Shown here: positions 9,770-20,510 of the stretch, piece after piece | Numbering within the stretch: the first letter of the stretch is position 1 | Layout: every line of letters starts with the position of its first letter | Assembly (NCBI RefSeq): GCF_001039355.2 | Contig: NW_019774192.1 | Location: forward strand, 145,959-186,392 | Direction of reading: 5' to 3' | From: Lingula anatina | Lineage: Eukaryota > Brachiopoda > Lingulata > Lingulida > Lingulidae | Length of the DNA: 40,434 bases | Notes under the pieces: generated by a model | What the model saw: the letters and a program-made list of their open reading frames with translations, nothing else | Database searches by the model: none | What the model was told of the DNA's origin: nothing | Program-made: the position numbers and the translations under genes

Positions 9770-12404
9770 ATATCAACGCGGCACCCCAGCCTCGCAGTGA
9801 CTGTCAGCCCGCACAATCTTTACCATATAAGGTAAATAATTGGTGGCATTACCATAACGTGTACCACGCGACGGGTTCCTATTGGACATTTTATCAACTT
9901 AAAACTGACATACGTTTCACGGGCGTAACTTCAGACTCCAGAAAGTGATGAAACATTAAATAATAGATAGTTGGCACTTTCATGAGAACAAGCATCGCGG
10001 GCGAATCAATCAGTAGCGCAAGAAAAGTTGCCGAAAGAAGGAGAGATGGAGATTAAAAAGGCGCCCTCGAAACTGCACAAACTGTAGGTTGAAGACATGA
10101 AATAGGTCAGAAACGCTCAATTTACAGGCCCATAAACCAATGAGCACCTGTTGGAAGGCTTGTTTAATACAGTATATTTTAGTTGTGTCTATTTTATTGA
10201 GGTCTAAAGCATTTATTTTGACAGTCGAACATATCAACTGATTTACCAGTTTACCGATACCAATTGCTGCTGGCCGCCAACATATTGTTTTATCGAACAA
10301 CCAGGGGCAGAGTCAGCACATTTTGAAAAATATACAGTTTAAGACAAATGTTTCACGTATGACCAGCGTGTTGAAGTCGAAATTAATTCAGATTCAGCTG
10401 TAATGGAGAGGGTTTTTTTTTCTCAGTTTTATTCCCTTGTGCTTCCATTGCCGGCAAACACTGTATTTCCAAGTAAATAAATGTAGAAAATGCAGCTCGT
10501 ATTGTACTGTTTCCCACCCACTGTCATGAGCAGCGTGCGTGCGTCAACATTGGGTCTCCTTTCTTTTTGTTCTTAAATAAGGCTTTGAAAACTTCCTGAC
10601 GTAAATTTTACTTCAGGCTTTTATCTATCGCCGTGCCCCCCCCCCCCCCTCTTTTCAGGCAGGTGTATCCCAGGTCAGCTTCTAATTTTGTTCCTATGTC
10701 ACTAAAAGTGATTAACTCCTTTTTTTGATCCGATATTTCGAACGTATGGCTTCTCTTTTCGTTCTATACATTACAATAAAACATGATTATTCAGTACAAT
10801 GTACAAACAGTACAAACACGACTTAAACTTACGGCCAAACGTTTCAAGCGATTAAAAATATGCAGCATAATTATGCTGTGGTTATCGTTATCACGTAGAC
10901 TAAAATCTCCCTTAATTCTTGCCCCGTTTGAAAACATTATAATTTAAGTGAAAACAACTAAACCATCCATGAGCAATTTTTGATGCATGCAAAAAATATT
11001 TAATAGCTTTAATGCCAAAAATTGAGTTTCAAACGACATAAAAGGTACCAGTGACAAAATTTCCCTGCTATTAAAATTTATTACCTTCCACTTTCCCCGT
11101 GTAACCTCGTATTAAAAATAATTTCGTAAAACTGCTTTGAAAAACGACGCAGGATATTACAGATGATCAGAGAAACTGTTCTCTTCTGTANTAATAAGTC
11201 CAATCAGCCTAACTGGTCATTAGTCTGCTAATAGGGTTAATAAGGCCGTTTGTATGGTTAATTAGTCTGGTCAGACTGAATTTTTATAAGTCTGATTATA
11301 TGGTTAATATATCCGATCAGACTAACTGGCCATTAGTTAGATAGATGTCGCAACGCGAATCCTTTTATTAACCCTTCATGAGTTTGTGTAAAAGTGTGAA
11401 AGACAGGCAACGATCTCGAGTCGTTGTTGATATTGTTAGCAATTAATATTGGAGTATACCGCCTACATGTAAAAATCAGACAAGGCGTTGAGATCGATAA
11501 AAGTGGAGGTTTATCTGAAAAATTAGATGCCATTTTTGTGAAATGACTTATTAAGTGATGTGCATGTACCGAACATGTTTAAATTCTTGATTTTTATTAT
11601 TTGAAACATCTTCATACACGGCCTCATATTTATATTTCTCTCAGGCCATACTCATTTTATTGTATAACATGGTACTCTAAAGCACAGGACATTGTGAAAG
11701 TTAATTGGCTACAGAGACTTGTTATCCTTTATGCAGTTTTATAGCGTGGATGAACTAGAAACAGGCTTTACTTAGCTTTACTTAATTTACGAAAATTTAA
11801 ACAAAATCAATCTGCAAGGCTTGCTTTGACTTGATGTTAACCTAACACTGGTTTTAAAAGGAGAAATATAAATATGTTGGATGGATTAAATCACCGACAC
11901 CGTTCTATTTTAACTTAACGTGGTCATATACACAGTAACACAGATAATATTTATAAGTTGTCTGTCGTTCAGCCCGCATTATAGGCGAGTAGCCAAACAG
12001 TGATGATGATCAATCCAAGTAAAATCTAGGCAAGTATTGTTTACAAAATAGATCATGATGAATAAACCTACGCTTTAATAAATAATCACCACACGGTTCT
12101 GTTTTTGTCACTTAAAAGCTTTCGTTTAAAGACGCTCAATGATATCAAAAATGATTCTACGCTTTAAAAATGGACCGGTTCAAGGGGAATTTTTTGTTTC
12201 AGCTAGGGACTTCAGGTAGAGGATTCAGTGTTGGTGTTTCCTCGAATGATAACAGCATCACACCCCAGGTCTAAGCGAGTTGACTAGAAGTTTTTTGTCC
12301 AAGCATCCTATTCCTACTACTAAACTAATAACTCTAAACCACAAAGGTTTGTGCGGTAAAAATATTTAAACTAAATGAGGTGCATTGACAGAGGCACAAG
12401 TACA

Positions 12405-13055
12405 ATCCAACACCAACGTGCAACAGGGGAAAGTCTGACAGTGTATTACATAATATATGAAAGTGCTGTCAATAATAACAGTGTAAGACATCAGTTAAAG
12501 AGGAGGGGGTCTTACCATCTTTTGTTAAACGCGACTGTTATTATCTCTCGAACAAGCTTAAACCATGCCTTATACAATTACTGTGTCTCCGGCTGTCGTG
12601 CAGAAACGGCATGTCGAACATATTTTGCTACAGTTACAAACAGGGAAAACTAGCGACTTAGTTGTTCTAGATCGCTCTAGTAAGAAAGCGTAAGTGCGGC
12701 GCCCGGGCAAAACAATCAACTACCCGGTATAACATTCATATCTTAGCGTTTACATATGACGCGCAAAGAGCTAAGTACATATGACGCGCACAGAGCTAAG
12801 CAATTAGCCTTGACAAAGTGGTCCGTTTTTAAACAACAACGAGAAAAAAGAACGCCTTGTCATAGTTATGAGACAAATCGCTTGGGCGTGCAACAAGGGG
12901 GATGGCTGACAGTGTGGTCACACTACATGTTTATGAAAGTACGTTGAATTAACAGTCTTCGACATCGCCCAAAGAGGAGGGACTTACTGTAGCCCTCAAT
13001 CTATTGTTAAACGTGATCATTATCTTTTCTCATACAACCTTAAACAAAACCTAAA
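12405..13055. repeat. Diverged direct duplication (offset about 470 bp) with an internal 25-bp tandem
   Basis: Blocks at 12405-12570 and 12885-13050 align: CGTGCAACA.GGG...CTGACAGTGT, then AAGAGGAGGG..CTTAC, TTGTTAAACG.GA, and ending CTTAAAC.A..CCT. Between them TACATATGACGCGCAAAGAG occurs as two adjacent 25-bp units (12751-12775, 12776-12800) with one mismatch. The function is unknown. Confidence 0.7.
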
Positions 13056-13946
13056 CAATAAGATTGTTAAATCAGATAAGTGATGTAAAATCATATTGGA
13101 AATTTACGTTGACGACGGAGACTTCCATTCGCAAAGTTAATGAAACAAGACTGGTCCAAGTTAACTGCCCATTTTGAATAAATCTTGGACTGTTAAACCT
13201 AAAGCCATGCTTCACTTTGGTAATAGTTATTTAGTAAGCTAGGTTTATTCACATATATCACAAAGCATTTATAAGGGCGTTATGCTGCAAACAACCCATT
13301 TTGAACGCAACCTGAAATCATGCCTATACAATATTAGGAGATGCACGTCGAGTAAAAGATTCAACACCTGGGTGCCCAGCACTATTATGAAAAGGAAAAA
13401 TGACTTGACGTTTCATGCTCAATCGTCATCGAAAGCCTTATATCAATATGCTGCATGCGCAGTCGATTTTTATCAAAATAAAAAGTGTGTTTCATACAAG
13501 CAAAATCTAACTTTCCTTTATAACTGTTACTGAACAGCGAAGAGTTACATAAACCCAGTTATAAAATTACAAATGTAATTATGAGGCTAATTTCTCTAAT
13601 GTGGAATAAAATATTTTGTTGGCTTTCAAATGATAGGACACTCACTTTAATCTTAAAAGTTAGTTAATGTGCTCGTTCCCCTAACGCGCGTGCCAAAAGG
13701 TCCCATCAAATAACCAGATACACATCTGTCTATACTGGTAACTAGTGAAAATCTATCTGTGGCCTTTGATAATGGGTAGACACTCACCGCGTTAGTGGCG
13801 ACAATGATTATTTCTTCACAGCGATTTATTAATTTAATTATTAAATCATAATATATTTATTAAATTATTCGAAATAATTTACCTTTTTTTATACCATCTA
13901 ATTTTTATCTTTTTTATTTGATTCTTAATGTCATCTAATTATTTAC

Positions 13947-14135
13947 TTAATTCTTTAAATAATTTATTTATTTATTTATCAAGCCCGTAGCCAGCAATTT
14001 CAAAGGGGGGGGGGGGGTCTTTTTCTGAAAAAGTGGACCTTTTACCGAAAAATCCCCATGTACTTATGTCAAATTTTACCCAGAGTGGACCTTTTTTCAG
14101 CAAAAGGGGGTTCTTTCCAACCTCTTGAACTCCCC
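13947..14135. mobile_element. Short MITE with GCCCGTAGCCAG end, copy 1
   Basis: Starts within TTAATTCTTTAAATAATTTA(TTTA)n, then CCCGTAGCCAGCAATTTCAA, a G run and GTGGACCTTTT repeats; it stops at the N (14136) after TTGAACTCCCC. Copy 2 ends in CTGGCTGCGGG, the complement of CCCGTAGCCAG with one mismatch, so these are terminal inverted repeats. Confidence 0.65.
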
Positions 14136-14136
14136 N

Positions 14137-14284
14137 TTAATTCTTTAAATTATTTATTTATTTATTTATCAAGCTCGTAGCCAGCAATTTCAAAGGGGGG
14201 GGGTCTTTTTCTGAAAAAGTGGACCTTTTTTCAGCAAAAGGGGGTTCTTTCGAACCTCTTGAACTCCCCCTGGCTGCGGGTCTG
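14137..14284. mobile_element. Short MITE with GCCCGTAGCCAG end, copy 2
   Basis: Repeats copy 1 from the first base after the N, including the AT-rich leader. It is shorter because it lacks the block between two GTGGACCTTTT repeats. It ends with CCCCCTGGCTGCGGGTC. Its position next to an N points to an unmerged contig overlap. Confidence 0.65.
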
Positions 14285-15056
14285 TTTATTTATTTATTTA
14301 TTTATTTATTAAGATTTTCTATTATTATCCTTTTACGGATTTGCTCTATTATTTTATATAAAATGTAACTTAATGTAGTAATTGAGGCAACACGTCAGCT
14401 TGTAATGTGAATAAATTGTTTTAATAATGTTTTTTTCTTTGTTATTTCTAAACACTAATCTATTTTTACACGGGTCGCGATGATGAAAATTTGTGTACGG
14501 AGCATCTTTAAACTTTTTGAGACGGGGTGATTTGTTGATCATGCTGATGTACGATGCTAATGCATGTTTATCAAATTCAATTTTTGACCACAGAACACTT
14601 CATATTGAATTAAATAACTGATACTAAATTAAACTAGCAGTTATCTTGCAACAATTAAAACATGATCAGCTGCGCGTGCCAAGCTAGTGAACATATGGAT
14701 AGGTGGCCACGGGAGTGGCACGCGTTAGCATGGGTTCTAGCATCTTAAAGCTATAATCCTATCGCCGCAACAAACAATGGACACCTTCTGGCTGGTGTAT
14801 CCTGCTGTTAATTACACCTAGCCACAGCGGATTGTCGCGCTCGCGCTGGACCACAGAAACAGGCGTCATGGGGTTCACTCGCCCAAGGTATTGTGTGTTA
14901 TTACGCCTAAACTATTGTGTTTTTGCGTTCGAATTTTGAAGGGATTAGACGGCTTTCCATTGTTTGTCCGCCCCCTTCTATTCACAGGATAGGGATTAAA
15001 ACATTCTGACGCTTTTAAAACGTCGTACAACGGAAACATAATTATTATTTCTACTG

Positions 15057-16127
15057 TACAACGATCATCATTTTGAGGTCCTATAAAAAAGAAATCATCT
15101 AGCAGATGTGAAATGCCTAACGTGTTGAACTTGTGTACCATTATCCATTGCAGAGCACAGCTGAAGGATTCGAATATTTTACATGAGGAGGAGCATCCCA
15201 TTGGTAGACATTTATCATAGTAAAATTTTTCATTCCAGGAGAAGCCTAAGAATTTATAATTTGATGAAGGTGTTTTGGAATAAGCCTGAAAGCGTCAGCT
15301 ATATCTGCTATGGACATTAATGCATGTTTGCCAAATTTAATAACCAAAGAAATCACATTTTCAATGTTTTCGTATTGGACGCGTGAAAATGTTTCCGGGA
15401 TATAGGAGTTGATTGATTTTTCTTCTGGGTGGGACAAGTCATGTATCAGGCGGAATTTGTTAGCCTCCTTTTTTGGTATTAGACCTAATGGGAAAATCAC
15501 TGAATTTTCTAAAGGTTCGTTGAATGGACCCATAATGCGCCCTAATTGAATTTCCTTGTCAATTTTAGCTTTGGACAGAGATTTATGATTTTTTGCGTGA
15601 TTTGGATTGACTGTTCCCTGAATCCCCAGTGCAAATCCCTTGTTAAAGCCCTCAATAAGGTACTTCTTATTTATTTCATCATAACCGTGTAGGTATCTTT
15701 CAAGAAGTTTTGCCTTTATTGGTGTTGGTAGTGCTTGCAGGGTTTTGTTTTGGGTTGTGATTATCTTTTCCTCTGCAGAACTTGAAAGGGTGCTGTTGTT
15801 GGCATTGGAAGCAAGAATGCCTGTATATGCAGTTGTTGTAGTGGCATACTCCTTCAGAATTGTACTTTCTGCAATATCCAAAGGGGGTCCTCGTGTTGTA
15901 TTGGGAACGAAAGGGCTGGGGCTGTTTCCTAACTAGGCGGGAGAATGTTGGTGGGCCTACTTTATTAAATTTGATGGTTACCTGTCGCCATTGCTCATTG
16001 TGTGCTATAGACCAGTCAAGAGGGGCCAAGGCTCTTAGCTTTCTAAAATTTTCATCATAAAATTTTGCAGCTGCAAATCCGTATGTGTTGTCAATTTGTC
16101 TAATTGTACTTGCATACTTAGCTAACA
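15057..16127 (-). pseudogene. Broken internal fragment of the DIRS/Ngaro-type retrotransposon (gag 3' part and RT 5' part)
   Basis: Aligns at high identity with 17967-19053 of the fuller copy, in the same orientation. It begins inside Gag at LAKYASTIRQIDN and ends inside the reverse transcriptase just after the catalytic LLDDFFFIG motif. An 18-nt block is missing (SLSKAKID where the fuller copy has SLSNNMNAAKAKIE), and a small insertion at the AFRLIP motif shifts the frame to a stop. The flanks share nothing with the fuller copy. It lacks RNase H and recombinase, so it is dead. Confidence 0.9.
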
Positions 16128-16420
16128 GGGGCGTAACCAGACCTTTAAAAATTGTACGCACAGATTTTTAAAATTCCCAGCAAAATGTAGAGTAACGCAA
16201 GAGATGAAGGAAAGCGTAATTACACCATATGTACCACACATCGCAGCTTAATTACCATTAATAATAAAATCATCATTTAGTCAGAAATATTCTGGCAATT
16301 AAAAAAGTTTCAATATTCTCATTACCCAGAACGGTATATTTATTTAAAAGGAGGCTAGCTTCGCATATGTGGAACCCCCTTCGAATTATCCTGGATCCAC
16401 CTCTGAGTTGAACTAAGGCT

Positions 16421-16627
16421 CTATTCCCATAGATTTTAGATCGATCTATCCCCGCGGGGAGTCTCACTAGATTACTTTCAGATAATCCGACTTAAATGTC
16501 CGTCCCGCTTACTACAAGCTGCAAGGGGATAATTAACTTTCGTGTCCGCCCGGCTGACAGCTATTTAGCGTGAACCCCCAGGGAGTTAGGTCGATCTAAA
16601 GTAGGTCGATCTAATCTATGGAAATGG
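16421..16627. mobile_element. Hairpin MITE, family 'GATCGATC', subfamily B, inverse copy
   Basis: 207 bp, reverse complement of the element at 8551-8755. The left end is CTATTCCCATAGATTTTAGA and the right end the complement of CCATTTCCATAGATTAGATC. It sits between the two retrotransposon copies, close to the truncated recombinase end. Confidence 0.75.
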
Positions 16628-16771
16628 GGTGTAACATACGGTTTCATTCACCTTACATGTGGATGCATGGCTCCCAAAAACAACCAATTGTACGACACGA
16701 CAGAGCTCTGATACATCTAAGTTTAATTATTTGTTTGTAAAAACTGCCCATGTCACCCTGTTAGTNGTGAT

Positions 16772-17149
16772 TGGTAATCTTGTATCTGGTGCTTTGCAAG
16801 TATTTTTTACCCCTTTCAGTAATTGTTTGACAAAGAATGAGTTGGTCGGATCTGGGAGATTATCCATCTTGTGCACAAAACTCAAGACTGATATATATGA
16901 CACTATTGTCGCCGCCTGATATTTCTGTTGGAAAAGATGAGAAATGTAACCAGCTAAGATTTGTTGGTCGAGTGGATATTCTGCAGGCTTGGCGTATTTC
17001 TGCTTGTGGTAGGTATTGAAGTTAGTGAGCACTCTCCCGTACATTTTTCTTGTGTTTGGAGCAAGTGAAGCTTTTAACAACTGTTGGATGACATCAGAGT
17101 CAGAGTTTTGGGTATTGGGGTTGGTTGAGGGTCCAGCCATGGTGCCCAT
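16772..17149 (-). pseudogene. Tyrosine recombinase of a DIRS/Ngaro-type element, truncated
   Basis: From the ATG at 17149 the frame gives about 125 residues matching the SAM-like N-terminal (core-binding) domain of tyrosine recombinases: VIQQLLKASLAPNTRKMYGR, then LAGYISHLFQQKY and the DTRLPI linker. Such enzymes integrate circular DNA copies without target duplication. The catalytic half (R...HxxR...Y) should follow but is absent: similarity stops at the N at 16766, after which the frame is unrelated. The start overlaps the RT/RNase H ORF by 76 nt in another frame. The truncation may be an assembly artefact. Confidence 0.85.
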
Positions 17150-18807
17150 GAGAAAGCTTCCTGTAATTTAAATCGGGAAAGTTTATCTGCTATGATATTT
17201 GTATATCCGGGGATATGTTTGGCTTTGAAATGAATGTTATATTTTAATGTTGCCAGGACAAGTCTTCTTACTAAAATCATGATATGTTTATCTTTACTTG
17301 AAGTCTTGTTTATGATATCCACTACTGATGCATTGTCACACATGAACAGTATTTTATGATTCGCTAGTTTTTTGCCCCAAATTTCTATGCCTAGAATGAT
17401 TGGGAATAGCTCTTTCCATGTGATATGCATATCTTCGAGGTCTCTTGGCCATTTATCCATAAACCATTGACTACCTAAGATGGCTGCGAAGCCCCCATTT
17501 TTTCCGGCTGCATCTGAGAAAAATTTTATACTTTCGGATGAGAGCCACTTTTCAAATAGGAAACAGGATTTGCCATTATGATGGTGTAGGAAACTTAACC
17601 ATGCAGACATGTCTGCCCTAGCTTCTTTGTTCAACCTGATATAGTGATGGGGATGTTTAATTCCTCGCGTTAGATCAATGAGGCGGCGTAGGAATGCTCG
17701 TCCTGGTATTATTACTGAACATGCAAAATTTAGAAAACCAATTAGGGATTGCATGTCCCTAAGTTTAACTTTTTTCTTTTTATTCATGGATTTAAGGAGC
17801 TGTACTGCTTTTGAGACCTTTTCTTGGGGAAGCTGAGCAGTCATTGTGTCAGAGTTTATTTCAATTCCATAAATAGTGATTACAGTAGTGGGTGTGACTG
17901 TTTTCTCGTTATTTATAGGGACTCCTATTTCCTTACATAACAACAAGAAGTTATTTAATGCAGTGTTACAACGATCATCATTTTGAGGTCCTATAAAAAA
18001 GAAATCATCTAGCAGATGTGAAATGCCTAACGTGTTGAACTTGTGTACCATTATCCATTGCAGAGCACAGCTGAAGGATTCGAATATTTTACATGAGGAG
18101 GAGCATCCCATTGGTAGACATTTATCATAGTAAAATTTTTCATTCCAGGAGAAGCCTAAGAATTTGTAATTTGATGGGTGTATTGGGATAAGCCTGAAAG
18201 CATCAGCTATATCTGCTTTGGACATTAATGCATGTTTGCCAAATTTAATAACCAAAGAAATCACATTTTCAATGTTTTCGTATTGGACGCGTGAAAATGT
18301 TTCCGGGATATAGGAGTTGATTGATTTTTCTTCTGGGTAGGACAAGTCATGTATCAGGCGGAATTTGTTAGCCTCCTTTTTTGGTATTAGACCTAATGGG
18401 GAAATCACTGAATTTTCTAAAGGTTCATTGAATGGACCCATAATGCGCCCTAACTGAATTTCCTTCTCAATTTTAGCTTTGGCTGCATTCATATTATTGG
18501 ACAGAGATTTATGATTTTTTGCGTGATTTGGATTGACTGTTCCCTGAATCCCCAGTGCAAACCCCTTGTTAAAGCCCTCAATAAGGTACTTCTTATTTAT
18601 TTCATCATAACCTTGTAGGTATCTTTCAAGAAGTTTTGCCTTTATTGGTGTTGGTAGTGCTTGCAGGGTTTTGTTTTGGGTTGTGATTATCTTTTCCTCT
18701 GCAGAACTTGAAAGGGTGCTGTTGTTGGCATTGGAAGCAAGCATGCCTGTATATGCAGTTGTTGTAGTGGCATACTCCTTCAGAATTGTACTTTCTGCAA
18801 TATCCAA
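17074..18807 (-). CDS. Reverse transcriptase / RNase H of a DIRS/Ngaro-type retrotransposon, intact ORF
   Basis: 577 codons without a stop. The N-terminal third is a linker. The RT palm follows with FRLIHDLS, KADIADAFRLIPIHPSNYKF (first catalytic Asp), LPMGCSSSCKIFESFS and LLDDFFFIG (the YxDD-equivalent). The C-terminal RNase H has FFSDAAGKNGGFAAI, WKELFPIILGIEIWG, LFMCDNASVVDIIN and HIPGYTNIIADKLSRF, so its catalytic D-E-D-D set is present. This arrangement, with RNase H but no DDE integrase or protease and followed by a tyrosine recombinase, defines the DIRS/Ngaro class. The start overlaps the Gag ORF by 182 nt in another frame. Since the ORF is open, the copy is fairly young, although the element as assembled lacks its recombinase. 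Confidence 0.93.
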   Translation of the reverse strand: MDIAESTILKEYATTTTAYTGMLASNANNSTLSSSAEEKIITTQNKTLQALPTPIKAKLLERYLQGYDEINKKYLIEGFNKGFALGIQGTVNPNHAKNHKSLSNNMNAAKAKIEKEIQLGRIMGPFNEPLENSVISPLGLIPKKEANKFRLIHDLSYPEEKSINSYIPETFSRVQYENIENVISLVIKFGKHALMSKADIADAFRLIPIHPSNYKFLGFSWNEKFYYDKCLPMGCSSSCKIFESFSCALQWIMVHKFNTLGISHLLDDFFFIGPQNDDRCNTALNNFLLLCKEIGVPINNEKTVTPTTVITIYGIEINSDTMTAQLPQEKVSKAVQLLKSMNKKKKVKLRDMQSLIGFLNFACSVIIPGRAFLRRLIDLTRGIKHPHHYIRLNKEARADMSAWLSFLHHHNGKSCFLFEKWLSSESIKFFSDAAGKNGGFAAILGSQWFMDKWPRDLEDMHITWKELFPIILGIEIWGKKLANHKILFMCDNASVVDIINKTSSKDKHIMILVRRLVLATLKYNIHFKAKHIPGYTNIIADKLSRFKLQEAFSWAPWLDPQPTPIPKTLTLMSSNSC

Positions 18808-19645
18808 AGGGGGTCCTCGTGTTGTATTGGGAACGAAAGGGCTGGGGCTGTTTCCTAACTGGGCGGGAGAATGTTGTTGGGCCTACTTTATTAAATTTGA
18901 TGGTTACCTGTCGCCATAGCTCATTATGTGCTATGGACCAGTCAAGAGGGGCCAAGGCTCTTAGCTTTCTAAAATTTTCATCATAAAATTTTGCAGCTGC
19001 AAATCCGTATGTGTTGTCAATTTGTCTAATTGTACTTGCATACTTAGCTAAATTGGGGGTTTCGTTTGAAAATTTAGATGAATAAATAGCCAGAAAAATG
19101 TCAAAGGACTGGTTCCACTGGTTTATACTTTTGAGGAATTTTGTTTTTGGTTGTGAGGTGACATTACCGTCTCTGTCTGTGTAAAGGTTGAAAGTTGTGC
19201 TCTGCTCTGGGTATATAAGCTGCGCAAATTCCACATATTCATTGTTAAAGATTTTTTGTCTGGTCTTTTCATCCACGTGAAAACCCAGAGGCATAGTTGT
19301 ATACAGGTTTGGGTCAATCAGAAAGTTCGTACCTGCACTGGGTTGTTCATCCTGGGAAGAGCTTGGACCTGGCTGTGGTTCAAATGTGGGCGTTTCAGTA
19401 GGAGTGGGTGGAGTATTCTGTTGGGCAGCCATTAGTCTTTGAGCCACTTTATCGGCTAATTTATCATAGTCAATGGCTGCTTCTAAGTTTTGGATTGCCA
19501 TTTCTTGTCTGCTGTTAGTTTTGGATGCACGAGCTGGTCTCCCACGAGGGGCCACTGGTGTTGCCCGGGCACTGACTCGACTCCTTCTTGTTGGTGGCAT
19601 GTCTACTGGAATAAGTAAATTTATGCGCACAGCAAGCTTGTCCAT
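18626..19645 (-). CDS. Gag-like protein of the DIRS/Ngaro-type retrotransposon
   Basis: 339 residues. A basic Arg/Pro-rich N-terminus (PPTRRSRVSARATPVAPRGR) is followed by a Pro/Gln-rich linker and a conserved region (LGFHVDEKTRQKIFNNEYVE ... IRQIDNTYGFAAAKFYDENF). Near the C-terminus is a cysteine/histidine cluster: C-x8-C-x4-C-x3-H (CRKYNSEGVCHYNNCIYRH), then a knuckle-like C-x2-C-x3-H-x4-C (CFQCQQQHPFKFC). The family role is to package the RNA intermediate. The first in-frame ATG (19645) is used; a start at 19597 (MPPTRRS) is equally plausible. It is intact. Confidence 0.88.
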   Translation of the reverse strand: MDKLAVRINLLIPVDMPPTRRSRVSARATPVAPRGRPARASKTNSRQEMAIQNLEAAIDYDKLADKVAQRLMAAQQNTPPTPTETPTFEPQPGPSSSQDEQPSAGTNFLIDPNLYTTMPLGFHVDEKTRQKIFNNEYVEFAQLIYPEQSTTFNLYTDRDGNVTSQPKTKFLKSINQWNQSFDIFLAIYSSKFSNETPNLAKYASTIRQIDNTYGFAAAKFYDENFRKLRALAPLDWSIAHNELWRQVTIKFNKVGPTTFSRPVRKQPQPFRSQYNTRTPFGYCRKYNSEGVCHYNNCIYRHACFQCQQQHPFKFCRGKDNHNPKQNPASTTNTNKGKTS

Positions 19646-20510
19646 GGGGTTATTTTGTGAAAATGAATAGGAGATACACTAGAATACCTTAAGTATTATT
19701 TTACTGACAGTAAACATTACAGCTGCTGAATCATTATAAATTAAACTGAACCTAATTTAGCCTACACATGTTTATATGCATTTCTAAACTCAAATTAGTA
19801 TATGGTATATCCATATATATGCTTATATTGAGTCTGAAATGGACTCTATTAGCCTAATGAAAATGAAGCTGATTCTAACACTACTGAGATCTCACTTCCT
19901 ACATCAAGCAAGTACTGGAAACGATCTCCACATGTTAGCATAGCCAACACTACTGAAGAACTCGCCCCATACAAACAATCCAATACTGGAGACGATCTCC
20001 ACATGTTAGCATAGCCAACACTACTGAAGAACTCGCCCCATACAAACAATCCGATACTGTTGAATCTCCACATGTTAGCTTTACATTTTTGAATTTAAAT
20101 CAGAGATTAAGCACTGACCAAAAACAAATTTATAATTTTGCAAAGAAACATAATTTTCATACAGCACTTTATATACTAAGTTTGCTAAACCAACACTATA
20201 AAAATGGAGACTATTGTCATTTATCCTATATAGGACTTCCCTTGTTAGCATATTAACTATTTTCCAAGACATGTTTATATGTACTTACACCGGGATAATT
20301 TGATAGTTGATGCTACTTTCTCACTGAACAATGCCTGATTTGTGAAGTTAGTTCCAACTGTACTAGTTAAAATATGCAGTTAAGCTGCGAAAGATGAACT
20401 GGCCTTCACTGTAAACTGTGTGTTTTTAATGTTAATTCTACTCCTGAGAGTGCAGTACTGAAACTAAAAGTGCTTAACTAAACTAAGGTTCTGTTGGCTA
20501 CTACAATTTT
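19646..20510. other. Non-coding spacer between Gag and SGNH ORFs of the retrotransposon
   Basis: No ORF of note. It contains the 71-bp tandem repeat at 19878-20079. It may be the leader region of the element, or the boundary between two elements if the SGNH ORF belongs to another one. Confidence 0.4.
19878..20079. repeat. 71-bp tandem repeat, about 2.8 copies
   Basis: TACTGGAAACGATCTCCACA starts at 19913 and recurs at 19984; a third, diverged copy begins at 20055. The unit also holds ACACTACTGAAGAACTCGCC. A partial diverged copy precedes it. Confidence 0.9.

Larger units (their letters stand above)
9770..14860. other. Gene-poor region upstream of the secreted-protein gene
   Basis: No ORF here resembles a known protein on either strand. 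It holds an N at 11191, a poly-C run at about 10636, a short direct repeat (CAGCCTAACTGGTCATTAGT at 11206 and CAGACTAACTGGCCATTAGT at 11317), the duplications at 12405-13055, and the two MITE copies at 13947-14284. A signal-peptide exon for the plus-strand gene at 22021 was sought here and not found. Confidence 0.4.

Noticed and set aside
9643-9816. Longer start for the secreted-protein gene
   Set aside because: It lies across the TATA box and would bury the signal peptide inside the protein.
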